In this document: positions 45,395 to 53,084 of the stretch, one piece after another
Numbering within the stretch: position 1 is the stretch's first letter
Layout of the letters: every line of letters begins with the position of its first letter
Source of the DNA: an uncultured Bacteroidia bacterium
GTDB lineage: Bacteria; Bacteroidota; Bacteroidia; Bacteroidales; UBA932
Length of the DNA stretch: 64,000 nt
Reading direction: 5' to 3'
Assembly: GCA_902788095.1 (NCBI GenBank)
Contig: CADAIT010000008.1
Span: forward strand, 1 to 64,000
Program-made: the position numbers and the translations under genes
The notes under the pieces: generated by a model
Databases searched by the model: none
Seen by the model: the letters and a program-made list of their open reading frames with translations, nothing else
Told to the model about the DNA's origin: nothing

Positions 45395-47401
45395 ATGAAG
45401 AATATAGTAAAAATGATTTTATGCGGAAGTGCCGCCCTTACGATGGCCGGCTGTGATGCACCCGAAAAGGAGAATGCTGCGGACGATTTCAAGTACACAA
45501 TCGACTCCTTCGCGGACCTCAAGGTCATGCGCTACCGCATACCGGGCTGGGATAAGCTGAGCCTGCAACAGAAAGAATACGCCTACCACCTGGCAGAAGC
45601 CGCCAAGTACGGTCGGGACATCCTATGGGATCAGAACTGCAAGGACAACCTGCGCGTAAGGCACGCGCTGGAAGCCATTCTGGAGAACGCGTCAATAGAC
45701 ACGCAAGCGCCTGAATACCAGGATTTTCTTACCTACGCCAAGCGGGTCTTCTTCTCCAATGGCATTCACCACCATTACGCGGAAGACAAAATTTTCCCTG
45801 CCTGCTCCAAGGAGTACTTCGCTTCCCTGCTGGAGAGCTCCGGCGTAAAGGACGCCGGACTGCTGGATATCATTTACGACCCCGCCGTCTGGCCGCAGCG
45901 CCGTTCCACGGAGACGTCCGGAGATTTGGTCAAGCTTTCCGCCGTCAATTACTACGAGAATGTCACGCGCGAAGAAGTGGAGAAATACTATGCCGGCATC
46001 GTGGACCCGTCAGACCCGGAACCGATTTCCTGGGGGCTGAACACCAAGGTGGTCAAAGACAAAAAAGGCGTGGTGAGGGAACTTCCCTGGAAGATAGGAG
46101 GTCTGTACTCCCCCGCTCTCGAGAAAATCTGCGAAGAGCTGGCCAAAGCCCGCGAAGCGGCCGAAAACGACATCCAGAAGCGCGCGCTGGGCATTCTTAT
46201 CGACTATTACAAGACGGGAGACCTGCGCAAGTGGGATGAGTTCAACATCGAATGGGTGAAGGACACCATCGGCACCGTGGACTTTATCAATGGCTTCATC
46301 GAGGACTACAATGACCCGCTGGGCCGAAAGGCTTCCTGGGAAGGCTATGTGAACATCAAGGATTTTGAGGCATCCAAGCGAACGGAAATCCTGAGCGCGA
46401 ATGCCCAGTGGTTCGAGGACAACTCCCCCGTGGACCCGCGTTTCAAGAAAGCGACCGTGAAGGGCGTCAGCGCCAAGGTAATCAACGCCGTATGCCTCTC
46501 CGGCGACAGCTATCCCTCCACGCCCATCGGCATCAACCTGCCCAACGCGGACTGGATTCGCAAGGAACACGGTTCCAAGAGCGTCACCATCGCCAATATC
46601 ACCCACACCTACGACCTTGCCGCACAGGAGCTGCCCACGAGCACCCTCACGGAATTCGCCTACGACAAAAAGGAAATTGCCCTGGCCAAAAAGTGGGGTT
46701 CCGTCGCCGATGAAATCCACACGGACCTTCACGAGTGCCTCGGTCATGCCTCCGGACAACTGCTGCCGGGCGTAAGCTCCACGGCCATGGGCGAGTATGC
46801 ATCGGCCCTGGAAGAAGCCCGGGCAGACCTCTTCGGCCTGTATTATACGGCCGATCCCAAGATGGTGGAGCTGGGTATCATGCCGGATCCGGAAGCCTAT
46901 AAGGCCGAATACGCCAACTACATCCGCAACGGGCTCATGGTGCAGTTCACCCGCGTGGAACTCGGACGCCCCAACACGGAGGCGCACATGCAAAACCGGA
47001 AGCTCATTGCCGAATGGTGCTATGAGAAAGGTGCCAAGGACAAGGTAATCGTCAAGAAAGTAAAGAACGGCAAAACCTATTTCATCGTCAAGGACTTCGT
47101 GAAACTGCGCGCCCTGTTCGCCCAATTGCTGGCGGAGATTCAGCGTATCAAGAGCGAGGGCGACTATGCGGCCGGTAAAGCCCTTATCGAGACCTACGCC
47201 GTCCATATCGACCCGGAACTGCACAAGGAAGTCAAGGCCCGTTATGAGGCGCTCAACCTCAAGCCCTACGGCGGCTTCGTGAATCCGGAAATCCAGCCGG
47301 TATATGCCTCGGACGGAACCGTTACGGACTATGTTCCCGTGTACACGGACGACTATCTGGGCCAGATGCTGCTGTACGGCAAGAAATACGGCACGCTTTA
47401 G
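45395..47401 (+). CDS. Dipeptidyl-peptidase III (M49) lipoprotein
   Basis: DPP III is a zinc metallopeptidase that removes dipeptides from oligopeptide N-termini. The 668-residue protein has a lipobox (MAGC, Cys20), unusual for a family often cytosolic but known in Bacteroidota. The zinc motif HEXXGH is present as HECLGH (446-451), and the second motif EEXRAD appears as EEARADL near residue 473. The ATG at 45395 gives the signal peptide and lies 6 nt after the -7 box. With the C11 and S9 peptidases it suggests a peptide-degrading envelope. Confidence 0.92.
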   Translation: MKNIVKMILCGSAALTMAGCDAPEKENAADDFKYTIDSFADLKVMRYRIPGWDKLSLQQKEYAYHLAEAAKYGRDILWDQNCKDNLRVRHALEAILENASIDTQAPEYQDFLTYAKRVFFSNGIHHHYAEDKIFPACSKEYFASLLESSGVKDAGLLDIIYDPAVWPQRRSTETSGDLVKLSAVNYYENVTREEVEKYYAGIVDPSDPEPISWGLNTKVVKDKKGVVRELPWKIGGLYSPALEKICEELAKAREAAENDIQKRALGILIDYYKTGDLRKWDEFNIEWVKDTIGTVDFINGFIEDYNDPLGRKASWEGYVNIKDFEASKRTEILSANAQWFEDNSPVDPRFKKATVKGVSAKVINAVCLSGDSYPSTPIGINLPNADWIRKEHGSKSVTIANITHTYDLAAQELPTSTLTEFAYDKKEIALAKKWGSVADEIHTDLHECLGHASGQLLPGVSSTAMGEYASALEEARADLFGLYYTADPKMVELGIMPDPEAYKAEYANYIRNGLMVQFTRVELGRPNTEAHMQNRKLIAEWCYEKGAKDKVIVKKVKNGKTYFIVKDFVKLRALFAQLLAEIQRIKSEGDYAAGKALIETYAVHIDPELHKEVKARYEALNLKPYGGFVNPEIQPVYASDGTVTDYVPVYTDDYLGQMLLYGKKYGTL

Positions 47402-47434
47402 CGGGCCGACGCATGCAAGATTCATCCACGTTAC

Positions 47435-47453
47435 CCCTCCCGGCGGCGGAGGG
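47435..47453. other. GC-rich hairpin before xerD
   Basis: CCCTCC (47435-47440) and GGAGGG (47448-47453) enclose CGGCGGC in the 66-bp gap between the DPP III gene and xerD. No T-run follows, so it is a weak terminator or repeat remnant. No TAnnTTTG box is seen before xerD. Confidence 0.45.
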
Positions 47454-47467
47454 ACAATAAACACGGA

Positions 47468-48340
47468 ATGTCCTTCATTACAGATTACAGGAATTACCTT
47501 AGGTTAGAGCGCAGGATGTCACCCAATACGGTGGCATCCTATTGTCATGACGTGGAGGGATTCCTGGCATTTTGCGAAGTGGAGCCGCGGGCCGTCACTA
47601 CCGAAGATATCGAGCTTTATCTTGGAAAGGTGAGCGGCGACGGGCTCTCCAAACGCAGCACCGCCCGCCTGCTCAGCGCCCTTCGCAGCTTTTTCGGCTG
47701 GTGCGTGGAGGAGGGCGAGATTAAAGAGAATCCCTGCGACCGGGTCGATGCGCCCAAACTGGGGAAATACCTTCCGGAGGTGCTCAGCGTAGCCGAGGTC
47801 ACAGCCATCCTGGACTCGGTGGACCTGCAGGCGCCGTACGGAAAACGCAACCGGGCTATTCTGGAAGTGCTGTACGGCTGCGGTCTCCGCGTAAGCGAGT
47901 GCGCCGGCCTCCGTATTTCGCACGTTCACCTGGACGAAGGCTTTGTAGATGTCATCGGCAAGGGGAACAAGCAACGCCTGGTCCCGCTTGGCGAGGTCGC
48001 GGCCGACGCCATCCGCTCCTACCTGCCCGAGCGTCCTGAACCCGCCTCTGCCTCCGACGAAGACTTTCTTTTCCTGAACCGCTTCGGCAAGCCGCTCAGC
48101 CGCGTTTCGCTGTTCAAACTGGTAAAAGACCAGGCCATGGCGGCAGGCATACAAAAGGAAATCTCCCCGCACACCTTCCGTCATTCATTTGCCACGCACC
48201 TGATTGAAAACGGAGCCGATTTAAGGATTGTTCAGGAAATGTTGGGACACGAAAGCATCCTGACGACGGAAATCTATACGCACATAGACACTTCTACCTG
48301 GCATAAAATGGTCCTGGAGCATCATCCAAGGCATAATTAA
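47468..48340 (+). CDS. xerD: Tyrosine recombinase XerD
   Basis: XerD resolves chromosome dimers at dif with its partner XerC. The 290-residue protein has the N-terminal SAM-like core-binding domain and the full catalytic set: Arg141 (GLRVSE), Lys165 (GKGNKQ), His235 and Arg238 (HTFRH), His261 (LGHES) and Tyr270 (IYTHID). Size and lack of accessory domains fit the housekeeping enzyme rather than an integron or phage integrase. No dif site or attachment repeats were seen nearby. Confidence 0.93.
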   Translation: MSFITDYRNYLRLERRMSPNTVASYCHDVEGFLAFCEVEPRAVTTEDIELYLGKVSGDGLSKRSTARLLSALRSFFGWCVEEGEIKENPCDRVDAPKLGKYLPEVLSVAEVTAILDSVDLQAPYGKRNRAILEVLYGCGLRVSECAGLRISHVHLDEGFVDVIGKGNKQRLVPLGEVAADAIRSYLPERPEPASASDEDFLFLNRFGKPLSRVSLFKLVKDQAMAAGIQKEISPHTFRHSFATHLIENGADLRIVQEMLGHESILTTEIYTHIDTSTWHKMVLEHHPRHN

Positions 48341-48347
48341 TCCAAGA

Positions 48348-48383
48348 AACCGGGCTTCAGGGACTGATCCCTTCAACCCGGTT
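48348..48383 (+). other. Nested hairpin downstream of xerD
   Basis: Outer stem AACCGGG (48348-48354) / CCCGGTT (48377-48383) and inner stem AGGGA (48359-48363) / TCCCT (48368-48372) form a two-stage hairpin. It lacks a T-run. The unpaired tail (48384-48420) is A/C-rich with two copies of CCTA. It could be a 3'-UTR structure or small RNA start. Confidence 0.55.
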
Positions 48384-48431
48384 CTTGACGTGTACTAAAA
48401 CCTAAACCTACTATAAAGATGCAGAAAAAAG

Positions 48432-48474
48432 AAAAACGTTGCAGAAATTTGAAAAAATCTGCAACGTTTTTTTT
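48432..48474. terminator. Bidirectional terminator between xerD and histone H1-like gene
   Basis: A 14-bp stem AAAAACGTTGCAGA / TCTGCAACGTTTTT (48432-48445 with 48458-48471) is flanked by A- and T-runs on both sides. It can serve xerD (plus) and the small gene (minus). Confidence 0.88.
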
Positions 48475-48492
48475 ACTTGTGCAAAAACGGCT

Positions 48493-48666
48493 TTACTTGG
48501 AAGCCTCTACAGAAACCTTACGGAATTCCTTGAGATCCTTCATGAGAGCAAGAGCGGTCTTACGAGCGCGAGCACCTGCTGCCTTGTTGCCTTTGTTAAG
48601 CTGAAGAACGGAGTCCTTACCGAATGCCTGAGCTTCTGCATAGATCTTTTCCAATAACTCTTTCAT
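48493..48666 (-). CDS. Histone H1-like (Hc1-type) small protein
   Basis: A 57-residue protein beginning MKELLEKIYAEAQAFGKDS and ending with Lys-rich FRKVSVEASK. The middle GNKAAGARARKTALALMKDL is basic and Ala-rich. The sequence matches the Hc1/histone H1-like family of Bacteroidota, presumed nucleoid-associated. It has a strong terminator just beyond its stop. A near-match -7 box (TATCTTGC) lies about 50 nt upstream. It is easily missed because of its length. Confidence 0.82.
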   Translation of the reverse strand: MKELLEKIYAEAQAFGKDSVLQLNKGNKAAGARARKTALALMKDLKEFRKVSVEASK

Positions 48667-48765
48667 GACAATTAGATTTTAGTTGGTTTGTTAAGTATTA
48701 ATGTTCAAAGTTTTGTGCAAGATAGAGTTTTTTTTTCAAATGAAAAAATTTTTTTCGAAAAAAAA

Positions 48766-49398
48766 TTAGCATTCAGGTAGTTCCGTACGCGATTCCCCGG
48801 ATTTTTCCTCTTTGTTCAGCACTTCTTTTTCTTTTTTGCGGGTATTGAGGGTATTCATGGCGCGTTGTACACCGATGGTGGAAATGTCTTTCACGCCCTG
48901 AATAACCCTGGCGGCCAGTTCGGGAACTTCCGCCTTTTCTTCCGCCGACAACGCACCCAGCACGTAATCCACCTGCCTGCCCCGCGAGAAATCGTTGCCG
49001 ATACCCACACGAATGCGGGTCCACTGGTCGCTTTCCAGCTTTTCGGTAATGTCCTCCAAACCGTTATGTCCGCCGGAGGAGCCGTTGGCGCGCATGCGCA
49101 AGGTTCCGAACGGAAGGTTGATATCGTCGGAAATGACGATGAGGTTTTCCAAGGGAAGATGCAGCTGCTGCATCCAGTAACGGACCGCGTTCCCGCTCAG
49201 GTTCATGTAAGTGCTCGGTTTCAGAAGCACGAACCAGCGGCCCTTGAAGGAAACTTCGGCCACGTCACCGTAACGGTCGGTCTTGAAAAGGACATTGGAT
49301 GCCTGAGCCCAGGCATCCAATATCATAAATCCCATGTTGTGCCGGGTGGACGCATATTCTGCGCCGATATTGCCCAGCCCTACAACAAGATACTCCAT
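48766..49398 (-). CDS. pth: Peptidyl-tRNA hydrolase
   Basis: Pth releases peptides from prematurely dropped-off peptidyl-tRNA. The 210-residue protein has the opening YLVVGLGNIGAEYASTRHNMGF with the catalytic His20, and the conserved KPSTYMNLSG, SDDINLPFG and SSGGHNGL motifs. A charged tail (RKKEKEVLNKEEKSGESR) extends beyond the fold. It starts 2 nt after the L25 gene, a conserved pairing. Downstream (48720-48767) is an A/T-tract region, the only candidate terminator. Confidence 0.96.
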   Translation of the reverse strand: MEYLVVGLGNIGAEYASTRHNMGFMILDAWAQASNVLFKTDRYGDVAEVSFKGRWFVLLKPSTYMNLSGNAVRYWMQQLHLPLENLIVISDDINLPFGTLRMRANGSSGGHNGLEDITEKLESDQWTRIRVGIGNDFSRGRQVDYVLGALSAEEKAEVPELAARVIQGVKDISTIGVQRAMNTLNTRKKEKEVLNKEEKSGESRTELPEC

Positions 49399-49400
49399 TA

Positions 49401-49991
49401 CTACTGGTTAGCGGCCTTGGCAGCTTCCTGAGCAGCCTGCTGCATGGCACGGGTGGTCTTCACGGAGCAAATGATGGTGTTCTTGTCAGAAACAATCTGC
49501 AGACCTTCGAATTTGAGGTCTCCGGCCACCATTCTCTTGTCCAGCTCCAGCGGGGTAACGTCGATGTCCAGCTGATCCGGGAGGTCCTTCATGAGGGCGC
49601 AAACCTTCAGGCTGCGGGCGCTCTGGGTGAACTTACCACCAGCCTGCACACCTTTCGGGTGACCGGTGATGTTCAGCGGAACGGAAATGACGATGGGTTT
49701 GGTTTCATTGACGGCGAGGAAATCCACGTGCAGGCAGTTGTCCTCTACCGGATGCCACTGGTACTCGTGGGCCACGGCGGTGTAGGTTTTGCCACCCAGC
49801 ACCAGGTCCACAATGTAGGAAGCGGGCGTATGGGTGAGACCCTTCAGCTCTTTCTCATTCACAGTGAAAAGGATGTTGTCCATACCGGCACCGTACAGGT
49901 TGCAAGGAACCAGACCCTGTGCACGATAGGCCTTGAGGACGGCCTTGTTGCCCTTCTGGCGGATTTCGCCATTCAGCGTAAAATGCTTCAT
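49401..49991 (-). CDS. rplY: 50S ribosomal protein L25/general stress protein Ctc
   Basis: The 196-residue CTC-type L25 binds 5S rRNA. The N-terminal L25 domain (residues 1-90) and C-terminal TL5-type beta domain (about 95-185) are both present. The end is Ala/Gln-rich. It is paired with pth as in many bacteria and has its own -7 box (TACCTTTG, 50079-50086), with a leader of about 80 nt. Confidence 0.93.
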   Translation of the reverse strand: MKHFTLNGEIRQKGNKAVLKAYRAQGLVPCNLYGAGMDNILFTVNEKELKGLTHTPASYIVDLVLGGKTYTAVAHEYQWHPVEDNCLHVDFLAVNETKPIVISVPLNITGHPKGVQAGGKFTQSARSLKVCALMKDLPDQLDIDVTPLELDKRMVAGDLKFEGLQIVSDKNTIICSVKTTRAMQQAAQEAAKAANQ

Positions 49992-50078
49992 TGTTTTGTT
50001 TTGTTTAAAATGTGTTACTCAGTGCGATTTCCACGCACCCCATTGCACCAAAAAACCTTTGCGGCTTTTTTAAGCGCG

Positions 50079-50086
50079 CAAAGGTA
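50079..50086 (-). promoter_or_regulatory. -7 box of the rplY-pth operon
   Basis: TACCTTTG on the minus strand in the 126-bp gap after tpiA. The leader that follows contains complementary A6/T6 tracts flanking an AAAGG/CCTTT region and may fold weakly. Confidence 0.6.
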
Positions 50087-50117
50087 ATCATTTTTTGGGA
50101 ATCTGCAAAGAGTTGAC

Positions 50118-50873
50118 TCAGAAACTGGTGGCGATGGCCAGGAAGTCGTCGGCCTTGAGGGCTGCGCCGCCGATGAGGCCGCCGTCGATATCCTTCTCCG
50201 CGAAGAGTTCCTTGGCGTTGGAAGGCTTGCAGGAACCGCCGTAGAGGATGGTCATGTCCTCGGCCACCTGGGCGCCGAATTTTGCCTCGATGACGTTGCG
50301 GATGCAGGCGTGGATTTCCTCGGCCTGGGCGGCAGTGGCGGTTTTACCGGTACCGATGGCCCAGACGGGTTCGTATGCAATGACCACGTTCTTCATGTCT
50401 TCTGCGGTGAAGTTGTAAAGAACGTTTTTGGTCTGTGCCTTTACGACGTCGAAGTGCTTGCCGGCTTCGCGCTCTTCCAGGTTTTCACCGACGCAGAGGA
50501 TGACTTTAAGGCCGGCGGCAAGAGCCAACTGGGTTTTCACGACCAGTTTCTCGTCCGTCTCACCATAATACTGACGGCGCTCGCTGTGACCCAGGATGGT
50601 GTACTGGCAGCCGATGGAGGTAAGCATGTTCACGGCAACTTCACCGGTATAGGCACCTTTTTCATGGTCTGCGCAGTTCTGGGCGCTGAGCTGCACCTTG
50701 GAGCCCTTCAGGGCATCGGCCACACAGGCCAGATGGGTAAACGGCGGAGCCACAACCAGTTCTACATTGGCCGGAAGATCCTTGGCCTTTTCAACAACGG
50801 CTTTTGCAAGTTCTACACCTTCGGGAACGGTGGTATTCATTTTCCAGTTCCCTGCTACAATAAATTTTCTCAT
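50118..50873 (-). CDS. tpiA: Triose-phosphate isomerase
   Basis: TpiA interconverts dihydroxyacetone phosphate and glyceraldehyde 3-phosphate. The 251-residue protein has the N-terminal GNWKMN, the catalytic His in ILGHSERR and the catalytic Glu in AYEPVWAIGTGKTAT, then the phosphate-binding YGGSCKPSNA and GGLIGGAAL. It begins 14 nt after the phosphotransacylase gene, linking glycolysis to the acetate branch in one operon. Confidence 0.97.
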   Translation of the reverse strand: MRKFIVAGNWKMNTTVPEGVELAKAVVEKAKDLPANVELVVAPPFTHLACVADALKGSKVQLSAQNCADHEKGAYTGEVAVNMLTSIGCQYTILGHSERRQYYGETDEKLVVKTQLALAAGLKVILCVGENLEEREAGKHFDVVKAQTKNVLYNFTAEDMKNVVIAYEPVWAIGTGKTATAAQAEEIHACIRNVIEAKFGAQVAEDMTILYGGSCKPSNAKELFAEKDIDGGLIGGAALKADDFLAIATSF

Positions 50874-50887
50874 TTTGTTAAATCTAA

Positions 50888-51793
50888 TTATTTCACAGAC
50901 ATTACGGCGGAAGCGATGGAGTTGAGCTTCACGTCAACGGAATCGGCGCGGGAAGCCAGGATGCAAGGGACCTTGGTTCCTACCAGGAAACCGGCCTGAC
51001 GGACGTCCTGGGCCAGTTTGGAGTTGGTCTTCCAGAACACGTTGGCGCTCTCGATGTTGGGGAACAGCAGGCAGTCTGCATCTCCGGCAACGGGGCTCGT
51101 GAGCTTCTTGATTTCCACGGATTCCTTATCGATGGCGACATCCAGGGCCAGCGGACCGTCACCGATGGCCTTGATTTGGCCGCGGTCGCACATCTTGGCC
51201 AGCATGGCACCCTCTACGCAGGCGGGCATGCTGTCCAGCATTTGCTCGGAAGCGGCGATGAAGGCAATCTTGGGCTGGGCGATACCGAAACTGCGGGCGA
51301 CACCCGTCACGAAACCGGCCATCTTCACCTTCTGGCGGAAGTCCGGAGCCGGAATGACGGCCATGTCGGTAATGAAGATGAGTTTGTGATAGTTGGGGTT
51401 GGAAATAACGCCCACGTGGCTGAGCAATCCCTTGGCCGGCAGCAGCCCGCATTCCTTGTTCAGGATAGCACGGAGGAACTTGTCCGTGGAGCAAAGACCT
51501 TTCATGAGGACGTCGCCCTCACCGTCGTGAACCATGCGGACCGCCTCTGCAACGGCTTTGAGTTCATCCTTGATATCTACTACCGTGAATTTATCGACAT
51601 TGATACCTGCAGCCTTGCAAACATCCGCTATCATATCCGCATCGCCCACCAGGGTGACCTTGACAAAGCCCATGTCGCTGGCCATGGAAGCGGCTTCGAT
51701 GGTATGGGAATCCACGCCCCAGGCGGCTACCATCCTCTTGCAAATGCCTTTTGCCTTTAATTCGGCAAACAAATCGTTGAAATTGGTAATCAT
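50888..51793 (-). CDS. Phosphate acetyl/butyryltransferase
   Basis: The 301-residue protein is the short Ptb-like form of phosphotransacylase, exchanging CoA and phosphate on acetyl- or butyryl-CoA. Typical segments are CKRMVAAWGVDSHTIEAA, DVLMKGLCSTDKFLRA and MAVIPAPDF. It lies 2 nt after acetate kinase. Together they would convert acyl-CoA to carboxylate with ATP yield. Whether acetyl-CoA or butyryl-CoA is preferred is not readable from sequence; pairing with an acetate kinase favours acetyl-CoA. Confidence 0.88.
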   Translation of the reverse strand: MITNFNDLFAELKAKGICKRMVAAWGVDSHTIEAASMASDMGFVKVTLVGDADMIADVCKAAGINVDKFTVVDIKDELKAVAEAVRMVHDGEGDVLMKGLCSTDKFLRAILNKECGLLPAKGLLSHVGVISNPNYHKLIFITDMAVIPAPDFRQKVKMAGFVTGVARSFGIAQPKIAFIAASEQMLDSMPACVEGAMLAKMCDRGQIKAIGDGPLALDVAIDKESVEIKKLTSPVAGDADCLLFPNIESANVFWKTNSKLAQDVRQAGFLVGTKVPCILASRADSVDVKLNSIASAVMSVK

Positions 51794-51795
51794 GA

Positions 51796-53010
51796 TTATT
51801 CTTGGTTTTCTAATACTAAATGCATGGTATCACGGGCAATAACCAGTTCCTCGTTGGTGCAGATGAGGGCGGCTTTTACCTTGGAATCTTCCGTAGTGAT
51901 GATGGCATCCTCGCCGAAGGCCACGTTGGCTTCATAATCCACCTTGAGGCCCAGGTAGGAGAAGTTTTCCAGCACGCGACGGCGCAGGCGGCTGTTGTGC
52001 TCGCCGATGCCGCCGGTGAAGACGATGAGGTCCACACCGTTCATGGCCGCCACATAGGAGCCGATGTTCTTGATGATGTCGTAGGTGAACTTCTTGAACA
52101 CGAGTTTGGCCTTGGGATCTCCGTTGTTGGCAAGTTCGTCCAGCTCACGGGCGTCCGACGTCTTGGTGGAAACGCCCAGGAAGCCGGATTTGCGGTTAAG
52201 AATGGTGGACATCTCGTCCGGGGTGACGCCCAGTTTATTCTCCAGGTAAATGACGGCGTTGGCGTCGATGTTGCCCACGCGCGTGCCCATAATCATGCCT
52301 TCCAGCGGGCTGAAACCCATGGAAGTGTCCACGCACTTGCCGTTCTGGATGGCGCAGATGGAACTGCCGGCGCCCAGGTGGCAGGTGATGATTTTGGAAT
52401 CGTTGATATCCAGGCCCGCAAGCTTGGCGCCCACACCGGCCACGAACTGGTGGGAGGTGCCGTGCGCACCGTAGCGGCGGACGCGGTATTTTTCATAATA
52501 TTCGTACGGCAGGCCATACATGTACGCATAGGCAGGCATGGTCTGATGGAAAGCCGTATCGAAGGTGACCACCTGCGGCACGGAAGGAAGAACTTCCTGC
52601 ATGGCATGGATGCCCAGCAAGTGCGCCGGATTGTGCAGCGGAGCAAAGTCTGCGCAGAAGGCAATTTTATCCAGGACATCGTCGTTCACCAGCACGGAAC
52701 CGGAGAAAAAGTCTCCGCCCTGCACGATACGGTGTCCAACGGCCTCAATGTCTTCCAGCGACTTCAGAACGCCCGTCTGTTTGTCCGTAAGGGCGGCCAG
52801 AATAAGCTGCATGCCCACTTTATGGTCCGGGATGGGGACATCAATCACCTGTTTTTCACCCCCGGTCGGAGCATATTGGAGGACGCCGGCAGGCAAACCG
52901 ATTTTTTCTGCAATACCCTTGGCGATGACATCGAAAACATCGTCACTCTTCATGTCCAGAAGCTGGTACTTGATGGAAGAGCTGCCGCAGTTGATAACAA
53001 GAATAATCAT
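51796..53010 (-). CDS. ackA: Acetate kinase
   Basis: AckA transfers phosphate between acetyl phosphate and ADP. The 404-residue protein has the two ASKHA signatures, ILVINCGSSSIKYQLLD at the N-terminus and VTFDTAFHQTMP in the middle, plus RRYGAHGTSHQFVA and CHLGAGSSICAI. Length suits acetate rather than butyrate kinase, which is shorter. It is the first gene of ackA-ptb-tpiA. Its -7 box is TATCTTTG (minus strand, 53050-53057), part of a palindrome shared with the divergent comEC promoter. Confidence 0.95.
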   Translation of the reverse strand: MIILVINCGSSSIKYQLLDMKSDDVFDVIAKGIAEKIGLPAGVLQYAPTGGEKQVIDVPIPDHKVGMQLILAALTDKQTGVLKSLEDIEAVGHRIVQGGDFFSGSVLVNDDVLDKIAFCADFAPLHNPAHLLGIHAMQEVLPSVPQVVTFDTAFHQTMPAYAYMYGLPYEYYEKYRVRRYGAHGTSHQFVAGVGAKLAGLDINDSKIITCHLGAGSSICAIQNGKCVDTSMGFSPLEGMIMGTRVGNIDANAVIYLENKLGVTPDEMSTILNRKSGFLGVSTKTSDARELDELANNGDPKAKLVFKKFTYDIIKNIGSYVAAMNGVDLIVFTGGIGEHNSRLRRRVLENFSYLGLKVDYEANVAFGEDAIITTEDSKVKAALICTNEELVIARDTMHLVLENQE

Positions 53011-53041
53011 AAACTATCTGATATTTGAATTTTGTCCGGTA

Positions 53042-53079
53042 TATCTTTGCAAAGATACGAAATTTATTTGGTATTTTTG
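53042..53079. promoter_or_regulatory. Palindromic back-to-back -7 boxes between ackA and comEC
   Basis: The 16-bp perfect palindrome TATCTTTGCAAAGATA (53042-53057) contains one consensus -7 box on each strand. A further plus-strand box TATTTTTG (53072-53079) lies 5 nt from the comEC ATG at 53085. Confidence 0.75.
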
Positions 53080-53084
53080 CATGT

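Noticed and set aside
47468..48340. Integrase of a mobile island
   Set aside because: Size and motifs fit housekeeping XerD, and no attachment repeats, cargo or compositional change flank it.
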